Source of the DNA: Streptomyces sp. NBC_00683
Lineage (GTDB): Bacteria; Actinomycetota; Actinomycetes; Streptomycetales; Streptomycetaceae
Length of the DNA stretch: 64,000 nt
Assembly: GCF_036226745.1 (NCBI RefSeq)
Contig: NZ_CP109013.1
Span: forward strand, 2,170,001 to 2,234,000
Direction of reading: 5' to 3'
Shown in pieces: positions 25,668 to 34,479 of the stretch. Both the position numbers and the translations under genes were made by a program. Positions within the stretch are counted from its first letter, which is position 1; the number at the start of each line of letters is the position of its first letter. The notes beneath the pieces are model-generated. The model did not search any database. It had not been told where the DNA came from and was given only the letters and a program-made list of their open reading frames with translations.

Positions 25668-26368
25668 CCGGCGGCTCCTCGGTCGGGGCCGGCGGAACCG
25701 GGACCCGCGTCGGGACCGGGACCTGCGTCGGGACCGGGACCCGCGTCGGGACCGGGGCCGCCGGAGTCCGGCCCCCCGTCGTCGGGTCCGGCGGATTCGG
25801 GGTCGGTGCTCACGTAGTCCTCCGGATCGGCTCCCAGCACGTCGTGCCACAGATCGCCGGTGGCGTCCCGGCCCCGGGCCTGCAGCGCGCGGTCGGCGCG
25901 CAGCCGGGCGCGCAACCGGTGTCGTTCCTCGCGGTAGCGGGCACGTTCCTCCGGCGTACGGCCGGCCTCCGCCCGGTACTCCTCGCGCAGCTCGGCCCAC
26001 TCCCCCAGCACCTCGGCTCGCAGCACGATGCGCCGGTCCTCCAGGTCGTCGTGGACCTCGTCCGTGCCGGTCAGCTGAAAGCTGCGGTAGGCCATGGCCA
26101 GCAGGAACGCCGTCGTGGCGAGGGTGATGACGATGGCGGTGAGTGCGATGGCCTGGGGCAGCGGGTCGGTGACCTGTCGCAGCGGCACGCCGTAGAGCAG
26201 CGGGGCCTCGCCCGCGGAACCCGTCGCGGAGAGGACGAGGAGGTTGATGCCGTTGCCCGCGATGACCGCGCCGAGCAGGATGCGGGTGAGGGGTCGGGTG
26301 AGCATGAGGATGCCGCCGACCGCGCAGAGCACCACGGCGGTGGCGAGGAGCGAGACACTGACCGTCAT
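25664..26368 (-). CDS. mrpC: Na+/H+ antiporter subunit MrpC with a long charged tail
   Basis: A 234-residue protein. Residues 1-98 are the NuoK-like MrpC core with three membrane segments (LLGAVIAGNGINLLVL, DPLPQAIALTAIVITLATTAFLLA). The usual subunit is about 115 residues. Here another 135 follow: a charged helical part rich in Glu and Arg (about 105-185) and then a Gly-Pro-Asp tail built from GPDAGP units encoded by an 18-bp tandem repeat. The tail lies in the cytoplasm if the core has normal topology. Overlaps with mrpA and mrpD are 4 nt. Confidence 0.9.
   Translation of the reverse strand: MTVSVSLLATAVVLCAVGGILMLTRPLTRILLGAVIAGNGINLLVLSATGSAGEAPLLYGVPLRQVTDPLPQAIALTAIVITLATTAFLLAMAYRSFQLTGTDEVHDDLEDRRIVLRAEVLGEWAELREEYRAEAGRTPEERARYREERHRLRARLRADRALQARGRDATGDLWHDVLGADPEDYVSTDPESAGPDDGGPDSGGPGPDAGPGPDAGPGPDAGPGSAGPDRGAAG
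25694..25757 (-). repeat. 18-bp tandem repeat in mrpC tail
   Basis: Three and a half copies of GGGACCGGGACCCGCGTC (plus-strand sense) start at 25694, 25712, 25730 and 25748. They encode the GPDAGP repeats of the MrpC C-terminus. The copies differ by two bases at most, so the array is young or actively homogenised and may vary in length between strains. Confidence 0.8.
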
Positions 26369-29265
26369 CCGCGGCCCTCCGTCCCGGTGCGGGGTACGGG
26401 GGCGAGTGCGCCCGCCGCCCGTTCGATCTGCCGGTCGACCTTCGCGCCCAGTGCCCGCACGATGTCCAGGACCACGCCCAGGACCAGGAGATAGACGCCG
26501 AAGTCGAAGACGACGGGTGTGCCCAGGTGGTAGCTGCCGAACACGGGCAGATGTCCCTGGTACGTCCAGGCGTGCAGCACGGTGCCCTCCGCGAGGCCGA
26601 ACAGGCCGACCCCGGTGGAGAGGAACAGGCCGAGGCCGGTGAAGAGGCCGGGCTGCAGGGGCGCGGCCTCGGCGAGTTCGAACCGGCCGCCGGCCAGGTA
26701 GCGGGTGATGAAGGCGAGTCCCGCGACGAGTCCGGCGACGAATCCGCCGCCCGGCATGTTCTCCGCGCAGAACAGCAGGTACAGCGAGAGCACCAGGATC
26801 GGGTGGAAGAGCAGCCGCGCCACCACCTCGAAGACGACGGAGCGGTGTTCCGGTGCCAGCGTCGAACCGGCGGCCAGCCAGCTGCGTTCGGGCGCGGTGT
26901 CGTCGCCCTGCGGCATCCCGGTCAGCTGCGGCGCGTTCAGGGACCAGGCCGTCCTGCCCTGCAGCTCCTGTCTGGTGGGGGGTGCTTCGCTGCGGCGGTG
27001 CAGATAGACGAGGCTGGTCACCCCGATCGCGGCCGCTGCCAGTACGGCGGACTCCCCCATCGTGTCCCAGGCCCGCAGATCGACGAGGATGGTGGCCACG
27101 ACGTCCTTGAGGCCGTGGTGGGCGACCTCCTCGACCATCGCGGCGCCGGCCGGCTCGGCGACGCGTGCGGCGCCGGACACCCACACGACCACGCCGAGGG
27201 TCGCCGCAGCGCCCAGCGCCACGGGGATGCGCACGGCCCGCCGCCAGGTGCTGACCGACTCCTGGAAGTGCACCGGCATCCGGCGCAGCACCAGCACGAA
27301 CACGATCATCGACACGGTCTCGACGCAGAACTGGGTGAGCGCCAGATCGGGGGCGCCCTGGACGACGAAGAGCAGGGCGGCTCCGTACCCGGTCAGTCCC
27401 GCCAGCACCACGGCCTTCATCCGGCGGCTGACGGTCAGGCAGAACAGGGCGGCCGCGCAGGTCAGCACGGCCAGGGCGCCCTGGAGCGGCGCGTCCCACA
27501 GCCTGGGGGCTACGGCTCCCCGCCAGGGGCGGTCGGTGAACAGGACCGCGAGCTGCCCGGCCAGCATCACCAGCAGGGTGGTGGCCAGGTAGACGGAGAG
27601 CGAGCCGCGCTGGACGAAGCCCGTGATCTGCAGGGCGAGACGTTCCAGCCCGAGCAGCATGTGCCCGAAGACGCTGTCGGCGGTCGGCCAGGCGATCCGC
27701 CGGGAGAGCCGGGTGACGGCGGTGCGCCCCGCGAAGAGCACGGCGCCGCCCGCCCAGGTGAGGGCGGACAGGTACAGGACCGTCCCGAAGCCGTGCCAGA
27801 GCGCGAGGTGGTAGGGGTGGGCGGGGACCGGGAAGGCGTCGGCGTACGCGCCGAACAGCCGGTCCGTCCACCCGACGCCGGGACCGAGTACCAGACCGGC
27901 CACGGCGAGCAGCGCGGGCGGGGCCAGGAAGGCGGCGCCGACACGGCGCACGGGCGTGTCCGCGACGCCGGGCTTGCGCCAGAACGCGCCCCACACGAAG
28001 CGGAGGGTGTACGCGACGGTCAGCACCGACCCGACGACGGTGGCGGCCAGCACCCAGCGGTCCGAGGCGTCGCCGTGCAGCAGCGCGTAGAAGGCGGCCT
28101 CCTTGGCGGCGAAGCCGAGGAACGGCGGCAGGGCGGCCATGGAGGCGGCGGCCAGTACGGCGACCGTGCAGACGTACGGGAGCGAGCGGCCGACCCCGGA
28201 GAGTCTGCGCAGGTCACGGGTGCCCGCCGCACGGTCGACGACGCCGATGACGAGGAACAGCGCGGCCTTGAACAGGGCGTGGCCAAGGATCATCGCGACG
28301 GCGGCGAGTGCGGCGTCCCAGTTACCGGCCCCGGCGAGGACGGTCAGGAAGCCGAGCTGGCTGACGGTGCCGTAGGCCAGGACGAGCTTCAGGTCGTTGA
28401 GGCGCAGTGCGCGCCAGCCGCCGAGCAGCATGGTCGCGGCGCCGAGTACGAGGACGACGGGCCGCCAGACGGGGACGTCGGCGAAGGCGGGGGCGAGCCG
28501 CGCCACCAGGTAGACACCGGCCTTGACCATGGCCGCCGCGTGCAGGTAGGCGCTGACGGGGGTGGGGGCGGCCATGGCGTTCGGCAGCCACAGGCTGAAG
28601 GGCCAGATCGCGGACTTCGACAGCGCCCCGCACAGGACCAGGACGACGGCCACCGAGACGGCGAGGGTCGTCTCCGGTGGATCGGCGACGATCGCGGAGA
28701 TCCGGTACGTGCCGGCCGCCTGACCGAGGATCAGGAAGCCGACCAGCATGGCGAGACCGCCGAGTGTGGTGACGGTGAGTGCCTGGAGTGCCGAGCGGCG
28801 GTTCTGTTTGCGCTCGCTGCTGTGGCCGATCAGCAGGTAGGAGAAGACCGTGGTCAGTTCCCAGAACACGTAGAGGGTGATCAGGTCGTCGGCGAGGACG
28901 AGGGCGAGCATGGCGCCGGCGAAGGCCAGCAGGTTCCCCGCGAAGGCGGCCAGTTGCGGGGTGTCGTCGGTGAAGTAGGAGGCGCAGTACAGCAGGACGA
29001 GCGTGCCGACTCCGGCGGCGAGCAGCACCATCAGCTCGGCGAGTGCGTCCAGGCGCAGATCGACGGAGACGCCGTAGGCGGGGATCCACTCCCAGGACCG
29101 GTCGACCGTCCGTCCGGCCGCCGCGGTGCCCCACTCGGTGGCCGCCCAGACCGTGGCGGCGGCGGGGGGCAGCGCGAGCACCACGAACGCGCGCCTGCCG
29201 AGCCTGCGCACCAGCGGCCCCGCGCAGGCAGCCAGCACGAAGTGGCAGACGATGAGCGCGATCAC
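26365..29265 (-). CDS. mrpA: Na+/H+ antiporter subunit MrpA fused to MrpB
   Basis: A 966-residue fusion. The N-terminal part is NuoL-like with the conserved glutamate helix ([20 protein letters not shown]) and lysine helices ([36 protein letters not shown]-like region). A MrpA-specific C-terminal part includes [19 protein letters not shown]. The last 150 residues are an MrpB domain ([21 protein letters not shown]). Fusion of A and B is known in many bacteria. I chose the GTG at 29265 because family members begin with [11 protein letters not shown]; an ATG at 29319 would add an atypical 18-residue leader. The AT-rich stretch upstream is the likely promoter. It heads the operon. Confidence 0.9.
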   Translation of the reverse strand: [966 protein letters not shown]

Positions 29266-29367
29266 AGGGTGGGGTCCGGAGCAAGGGGCACCAAATACAG
29301 ATATATCCCCCGGCCGCATTCACCCGTCCGGCGCGCCGCACGGGCTCGGTCCTGCTCCCGGCCGCGC

Positions 29368-29799
29368 TCAGACGTGGTCGGCGCACGCTCCGCTGTGGTC
29401 ACAGAACGGCGTGTTCCCGGTCCGCCCGCAGCCACACAGCATCACCCGGGTCTCCCGCCGGGGGCCCTCCGGTGTGGCCACCTCCAGGTCCCCTCGCACA
29501 TGGAGCACCCCGTCGCCGTGCAGGGAGACGTGCGTCGGCACGTCGGGGACCTCGTCCGCCAGCCCGTCGGTGCGGTGGTACTGGAGGGCTCCGCTGGGGC
29601 AGCGCCGGATGACGTCCGCCACCTCGTCGGCCGGCGCGGCCTCGGGCATGATCCACGGCCTGCGCCCGGCCTGGAAGACATCGGGCAGCCCGTGCACGCA
29701 TTCGGCGGCGTGCTGGCAGCGGTGCGCGTCGTAGCTCACGGTGATGCCTTCACCGTCGTACGACCTGGTCGCAGGGTGCGGAGGCGGTTCGCTGGTCAC
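29368..29799 (-). CDS. Divergent ferredoxin domain fused to CDGSH iron-sulfur domain
   Basis: A 143-residue cytosolic protein. Residues about 16-72 form a divergent [4Fe-4S]-like ferredoxin domain of the Mj0421/Fer4_19 kind, with CQHAAECVHGLPDVF and RRCPSGAL. Residues about 115-140 are a CDGSH-type zinc-finger-like [2Fe-2S] motif, MLCGCGRTGNTPFCDHSGA, with the three cysteines and one histidine that bind the cluster. The combination suggests electron transfer or redox sensing. The start is GTG at 29799. It is separated from mrpA by about 100 nt and may be an independent unit. Confidence 0.85.
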   Translation of the reverse strand: MTSEPPPHPATRSYDGEGITVSYDAHRCQHAAECVHGLPDVFQAGRRPWIMPEAAPADEVADVIRRCPSGALQYHRTDGLADEVPDVPTHVSLHGDGVLHVRGDLEVATPEGPRRETRVMLCGCGRTGNTPFCDHSGACADHV

Positions 29800-30004
29800 C
29801 GCTGGCCTTCCCGTCGCGTGCGTCGGGCTGTATACGGAATACCGACTTCTCCAGCGTCACCCCGGAGCAGGCGCTCCGCTACCCGGCCGGCCCCGGCATC
29901 CCGAGACTTCGACGGACACGGGGAGGACCGTGCGGGCGCTCCCCGCCCCACATGCGAGCCTGGGGCAACGTGTCTTCATTCTTCTCGCTCTGGAGAGATC
30001 TGAG

Positions 30005-31138
30005 ATGGCAACACCCCTGCGTGTACTGATACATGGCGGCGGAATCGGCGGTCTGACACTCGCCGTCGCGCTCGCCCGGCGCGGTCACACGGTCGAGGTC
30101 GCCGAGCTCCGCGACGAGCTGGACGCACTGGGCGTCGGCATCATCCAGCCGTCCAACGCCCTTCACGTCATGCGCGAGATCGGCGTGCTCGACGCCTGCG
30201 TCGCGGCGGGCTTCGAGTGGGAGGTGCTGACCATCTGCGATCCGGCCGGCGCCACACTCGCCAAGATCCCGCAGCCCCGGATGGGCGACGCCCCGTGCGG
30301 CAACGGCATCCCGCGCCCCGCCCTGGCCAGGGTGCTCGGGGACGCCGCCGCGGCTCACGGGGTCGCGATCCGCTTCGGTACGACGATCGAGGAGCTGGCC
30401 GACGACGGTGCCGGGGTCGATGCGACCCTGTCCGACGGCTCGACGGGCCGCTGGGACCTGGTCGTCGGCTTCGACGGCATCGGCTCCCCGCTGCGGACCC
30501 GGCTGTACGGCGACCGCTTCTCGGCCGAGTACACCGGCTTCGCCAACTGGCGGGTCACCGTGCCGCGCCTGCCCGCCGTCCAGGGTGTCGTGATGAGCAC
30601 GGGCAACCAGGCAGCGAAGGCGCTGCTCACGCCGATCACGGACGAACTCATGTACCTGGGAGCGGTGTTCGCCGAGACGGCGGACTTCCGGCCGGATCCC
30701 GCGCGTGCCCACGAGCAGCTCGCGGAGCGGCTTGCCGCGTTCTCCGGGCCGGTCGCAGAGGCGCTCACGCATGTCACGGACCCGGACGCCGTCGTGTACT
30801 CGCGGATCTCACAGGTCACGGTGGACGCGCCCTGGCACGTCGGACGGATCGTCATCGCCGGTGATGCCGCGCACGCGAGCACCCCGCATCTCGCGCAGGG
30901 TGCGGCCATGGCGGTGGAGGACGCGCTGGTGCTGGCCGAGTCGCTGGACGCCGAGGACGGCGTGTCCGCGGCGCTCGCTGCCTGGGAGGCCCGCCGGCGT
31001 CCGCGCGCCATGTTCGTGCAGAACCTGTCGCGCGCGCTCCTGAAGCAGGAGACGGGCGGCGCGACGACCCCCGAGGAGGACGAGCTCCTCAAGATCGGCA
31101 TCCCGGGCGCCGCACACGTGCTGGTCAAGCCGTACTGA
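30005..31138 (+). CDS. FAD-dependent aromatic-ring-type monooxygenase
   Basis: A 377-residue flavoprotein of the p-hydroxybenzoate hydroxylase class. GGGIGGLTLAVALARRG is the FAD-binding turn, GFDGIGSPLR matches the DG motif that binds FAD and NAD(P)H, and GDAAHASTPHLAQGAAMAVEDALVLAE is the GD motif. The substrate is unknown. The ATG at 30005 follows GGAGAGATCTG, and longer in-frame starts add a leader without homology. Its closeness to the 2-aminobenzoate cluster may or may not be functional, since a strong terminator separates them. Confidence 0.88.
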   Translation: MATPLRVLIHGGGIGGLTLAVALARRGHTVEVAELRDELDALGVGIIQPSNALHVMREIGVLDACVAAGFEWEVLTICDPAGATLAKIPQPRMGDAPCGNGIPRPALARVLGDAAAAHGVAIRFGTTIEELADDGAGVDATLSDGSTGRWDLVVGFDGIGSPLRTRLYGDRFSAEYTGFANWRVTVPRLPAVQGVVMSTGNQAAKALLTPITDELMYLGAVFAETADFRPDPARAHEQLAERLAAFSGPVAEALTHVTDPDAVVYSRISQVTVDAPWHVGRIVIAGDAAHASTPHLAQGAAMAVEDALVLAESLDAEDGVSAALAAWEARRRPRAMFVQNLSRALLKQETGGATTPEEDELLKIGIPGAAHVLVKPY

Positions 31139-31146
31139 GCCACCGG

Positions 31147-31180
31147 GGCCGGGGCAGCCGGTCCTTCGGCTGCCCCGGCC
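31147..31180. terminator. Strong bidirectional hairpin
   Basis: A perfect 14-bp stem, GGCCGGGGCAGCCG (31147-31160) and CGGCTGCCCCGGCC (31167-31180), closes on a 6-nt loop. It sits between the convergent monooxygenase and ridA-like genes and should stop both transcripts. Confidence 0.85.
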
Positions 31181-31209
31181 GCCTTTCGCCGTGCGTGCTG
31201 TCCGGGCTC

Positions 31210-31611
31210 TCAGTCCAGCACCGCGACACCGTCCAGCTCGACCAGCGCCTGTTCGTCCCAGAGCCTGGCCACCCCGATGACAGCCATGGCCGGGTACTCG
31301 CGCCCCGCCAGCCTGCGCCAGATCCTGCCCAGTTCGGGGGCGTGGGAGCGGTAGTCGGCGACATCCGTGGCGTACACGGTGACCCGGGCCAGGGCGGCCG
31401 GGGAGCCGCCCGCCGCGCGCAGGGCGGTGAGCAGATTGCCGAGCGCCGTCTCGAACTGTTCGGGCAGGGTGGCGCCGAGGACCTTTCCGTCTCCGTCGAG
31501 GGCGGTCTGGCCGGCCAGGAAGACCAGCCGGCCGCCGCTGACCGCGACGGCGTGCGAGAAGCCGGTGGGCGGGGCGAGCTCGGTGGGGTTGATCCGGGTG
31601 AGCGGGTTCAT
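31210..31611 (-). CDS. RidA family (YjgF/YER057c/UK114) protein
   Basis: A 133-residue protein of the Rid family, which hydrolyses reactive enamines and imines; some members are 2-aminomuconate deaminases. GFSHAVAVSGGRLVFLAGQTALDGDGKV, the LARVTVYATD segment and the VELDGVAVLD end are family marks. It overlaps the acyl-CoA dehydrogenase gene by 4 nt. In that context a role in removing the amino group from an enamine intermediate of 2-aminobenzoyl-CoA breakdown is attractive, though general imine quenching is possible. Confidence 0.88.
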   Translation of the reverse strand: MNPLTRINPTELAPPTGFSHAVAVSGGRLVFLAGQTALDGDGKVLGATLPEQFETALGNLLTALRAAGGSPAALARVTVYATDVADYRSHAPELGRIWRRLAGREYPAMAVIGVARLWDEQALVELDGVAVLD

Positions 31612-32735
31612 ACGGGCGTCTCCTGTGTCGCGTACAACTCCTTGGCGATGATGGTGCGCTGTACCTCGGTGGCACCCTCGTAGATCCGGGGCGCGCGGAC
31701 CTCCCGGTAGAGATGTTCGAGCAGATGGCCGCGGCGCAGCGCGCGTGCGCCGTGCAACTGGACGGCCGCGTCGACGACGAACTGCGCGGTCTCGGTGGCG
31801 TACAGCTTCGCCATGGCGGCGCGCCCGGGCACTCCGGGCTCACCCGCGTCGTACGCCGCCGCGGCCGCGTACACCAGGAGCCGGGCGGCCTCGGTGCGGG
31901 TGGCCATTTCGGCGACCTGGTGGGAGACGGCCTGGAGGTCCTTGAGCGGTCCGCCGAACGCGGTGCGGTGCGCCGTGTGTTCCAGGGTGGCGTCCAGCGC
32001 GGCGCGCGCCATGCCGACGGCGAACGCGCCGACGCTCGGCCTGAAGAGGTTCAGGGTGTTCATGGCGACCCGGAAGCCCCGGCCGGGTTCGCCGAGGACA
32101 TCGTCGCCCGTGACGGGTACGCCGTCGAAGTCGAGGGTGCCGATGGGGTGCGGGGAGAGCATGTCCAGGGCCGTTCCGGTGAGTCCGGGGCGGTCGGCGG
32201 GTACGAGGAACGCGGTGACGCCGCGGGCCCCTTCGCCCTCCGCCGTACGGGCGAAGACGGTGTAGAAGTCGGCCTCCGGGGCGTTGGAGATCCAGCACTT
32301 CTCCCCGGTCAGCCGCCAGCCGCCCGCGGAGCGCCGGGCATCGAGGGCGAGTGCCGCCGCGTCGGATCCGGCGCCCGGCTCGCTGAGCGCGAAAGCGGCC
32401 ACGGCGCGGCCGGCACTCACCTCGGGGAGCCAGCGCTCGCGCTGGAGCGGGGTGCCCGCCTGGACGACGGGATACGTACCGAGGCCCTGGAGTGCGAGCG
32501 CGGTCTCCGCCTCGGTACAGCCGCGGGCCAGGGACTCGCGCAGCAGGCAGAGGTCGAGCGCGCCGGATCCCAGCATCCGGCCGAGGAGGCCCAGCTCGCC
32601 GAGTGCGGCGACCAGCGGGCGGTTGACACGGCCGGGGGTGCCCTTCTCCGCGAGTGGGCGCAGCTGTTCCCCCGAGAGGGTGTACAGCTCGTCGCACCAT
32701 GCGGTTTGACCGGGATCGAGGGAGAATGCCGTCAT
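31608..32735 (-). CDS. Acyl-CoA dehydrogenase
   Basis: A 375-residue FAD enzyme. FALSEPGAGSDAAALAL and GEKCWISNAPEADFYTVFAR are the FAD-binding signatures, RTAFGGPLKDLQAVSHQVAEM the mid-C-terminal motif, and QLHGARALRRGHLLEHLYREVRAPRIYEGATEVQRTIIAKEL the end, with the conserved region around the catalytic base. It would introduce a double bond into a CoA thioester. It is the first gene of the leftward arm of the aryl-CoA cluster, divergent from the ligase. Expected substrate: a cyclic or ring-derived acyl-CoA (inferred). Confidence 0.9.
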   Translation of the reverse strand: MTAFSLDPGQTAWCDELYTLSGEQLRPLAEKGTPGRVNRPLVAALGELGLLGRMLGSGALDLCLLRESLARGCTEAETALALQGLGTYPVVQAGTPLQRERWLPEVSAGRAVAAFALSEPGAGSDAAALALDARRSAGGWRLTGEKCWISNAPEADFYTVFARTAEGEGARGVTAFLVPADRPGLTGTALDMLSPHPIGTLDFDGVPVTGDDVLGEPGRGFRVAMNTLNLFRPSVGAFAVGMARAALDATLEHTAHRTAFGGPLKDLQAVSHQVAEMATRTEAARLLVYAAAAAYDAGEPGVPGRAAMAKLYATETAQFVVDAAVQLHGARALRRGHLLEHLYREVRAPRIYEGATEVQRTIIAKELYATQETPV

Positions 32736-32837
32736 ACCGGCGCCTCTCTTGTCACGACTCTTCGCGGACCTATCGCGGACTGTTGACTGCCGTCACTCAA
32801 ACGATACGCTCCAAGGGCGACAAGGGGGCGATGCTTC
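32736..32837. promoter_or_regulatory. Divergent promoter with candidate PaaX-type operator
   Basis: For the ligase, TTGACT (32783-32788) and TACGCT (32805-32810) are 16 nt apart and make a good housekeeping promoter. The palindrome TGACTGCCGTCA (32784-32795) overlaps the -35 and is matched at 11 of 12 positions at 39810-39821. A direct repeat TCGCGGAC occurs at 32762-32769 and 32773-32780, one helix turn apart. Confidence 0.5.
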
Positions 32838-34475
32838 ATGAAGCCGTCAGGTACCGCAAGTGCTCACTCCGACACGTTCGCGCGCGACCATCTCCCGCCC
32901 GCCGGACAGTGGCCCGAGCTGGTCTTCGACCTCCCGGAGCTGCTCTATCCCGACCGGCTGAACTGCGGGTACGAGCTGCTCGACCGGACCGCGGAGCGCT
33001 TCGGGGACGACCGCCCCGCCTTCCGCAGCCCGGACGGCGGAGTCTGGAGCTACGGGGAACTGCGGGACCGGGTGGACCGGATCGCCCATGTACTGACCGA
33101 CGACCTCGGCGTCGTCCCCGGCAACCGGGTGCTGCTGCGCGGCCCCACCACCCCGTGGCTCGCCGCCTGCTGGCTCGCCGTGATGAAGGCGGGCGCGGTC
33201 GCCGTGACCGTACTGGCCCAGCAGCGGCCGACGGAACTCGCCACGATCTGTCTCCTCGCCCGGGTCGGTCATGCCCTGTGCGACATCAGGTCGGTCGAGG
33301 ACCTGCTGAAGGCGCAGGTACCGGGGCTGCGGGTCACGGCGTTCGGCGGAGGTGCCCCCGACGACCTGACGCAGCTCGCGGCGGCCCGGCCGGGTCCCTA
33401 CCGGGCGGTGGACACCGCCGCCGACGACGTCGCCCTCATCGCGTTCACGTCGGGGACCACCGGACGGCCCAAGGGCTGTATGCACGTCCACCGCGATGTG
33501 CTGGCCATCGCCGACACCTTCGCCCACCACGTCCTGCGGCCCGGCCCGGACGACGTGTTCACCGGCAGCCCCCCGCTCGGCTTCACCTTCGGGCTCGGCG
33601 GTCTGGTGATCTTTCCGCTGCGGGCCGGGGCCTCGTCCCTGCTGCTGGAGCAGGCCGGCCCCAAGCAGCTCCTGCCCGCGCTCGCCGCCCACCGGGTCTC
33701 GGTGCTGTTCACCGCGCCGACCGCGTACCGCCTGATGCTCGACGAACTCGACGGCCACGACCTCTCCGCGCTGCGGCGCTGCGTCTCGGCCGGGGAGAAC
33801 CTGCCCGCGGCCACCTGGCAGTCCTGGCACGAGCGGACGGGTCTGCGCATCATCAACGGCATCGGGGCCACCGAGCTGCTGCACATCTTCATCTCCGCGG
33901 CCGACGAGGCGATCCGCCCCGGCACGACGGGCACACCCGTGCCCGGCTGGCAGGCGCGGGTGGTCGACAGCGACGGCGAGGAACTGCCCGACGGCGAACC
34001 CGGCCTGCTGGCGGTGCGCGGACCGGTCGGCTGCCGCTACCTCGCCGACGAGCGCCAGAGCCAGTACGTACGCCACGGCTGGAACATCACCGGCGACACC
34101 TACGTCCGCGAGCCCGACGGCTACTTCCGCTACGTCGCCCGCGCCGACGACATGATCATCTCCTCCGGCTACAACATCGCGGGCCCCGAGGTCGAGGAAG
34201 CCCTCCTGCGCCATCCCGACGTCGTGGAGGCGGCGGTGGTGGGCCGGGCGGACGAGCTGCGCGGTCAGATCGTGGCCGCGTACGTGGTGCTCCGCGAGGG
34301 TGCCGAGCAGTCGGCCGACTCCCTGTGCGCCCATGTGAAGTCGGAGCTCGCGCCCCACAAATGCCCTCGTGCCATCGAGTTCCTGCCCTCGCTCCCGCGG
34401 ACCGCGACCGGCAAACTCCAGCGCTTCCTCCTGCGCACCTCCCCGGACCCGCACGGCCGAGTCGCTCTAGAGTGA
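32838..34475 (+). CDS. Aryl-CoA ligase (benzoate/2-aminobenzoate-CoA ligase type)
   Basis: A 545-residue AMP-forming acyl-CoA synthetase. The P-loop is IAFTSGTTGRPKGCMHVHRD, followed by PPLGFTFGLGGLVIFPLRAGAS, a benzoate-CoA-ligase-like stretch. The motif around GIGATELLHIFISA and the late motif YVARADDMIISSGYNIAGPEVEEAL with the catalytic lysine in RTATGKLQRFLLR are complete. The overall form fits the benzoate/anthranilate-CoA ligase branch. It would activate 2-aminobenzoate to its CoA thioester as the first step of the cluster's pathway. The regulator gene follows 4 nt later. Confidence 0.87.
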   Translation: MKPSGTASAHSDTFARDHLPPAGQWPELVFDLPELLYPDRLNCGYELLDRTAERFGDDRPAFRSPDGGVWSYGELRDRVDRIAHVLTDDLGVVPGNRVLLRGPTTPWLAACWLAVMKAGAVAVTVLAQQRPTELATICLLARVGHALCDIRSVEDLLKAQVPGLRVTAFGGGAPDDLTQLAAARPGPYRAVDTAADDVALIAFTSGTTGRPKGCMHVHRDVLAIADTFAHHVLRPGPDDVFTGSPPLGFTFGLGGLVIFPLRAGASSLLLEQAGPKQLLPALAAHRVSVLFTAPTAYRLMLDELDGHDLSALRRCVSAGENLPAATWQSWHERTGLRIINGIGATELLHIFISAADEAIRPGTTGTPVPGWQARVVDSDGEELPDGEPGLLAVRGPVGCRYLADERQSQYVRHGWNITGDTYVREPDGYFRYVARADDMIISSGYNIAGPEVEEALLRHPDVVEAAVVGRADELRGQIVAAYVVLREGAEQSADSLCAHVKSELAPHKCPRAIEFLPSLPRTATGKLQRFLLRTSPDPHGRVALE

Positions 34476-34479
34476 TCAC

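Noticed and set aside
26527..30003. Open frame of more than 1100 codons on the plus strand across mrpA
   Set aside because: It is the antisense of the mrpA and ferredoxin genes, with Gly/Arg/His-rich low-complexity content caused by high GC. The minus-strand frames carry clear family motifs.
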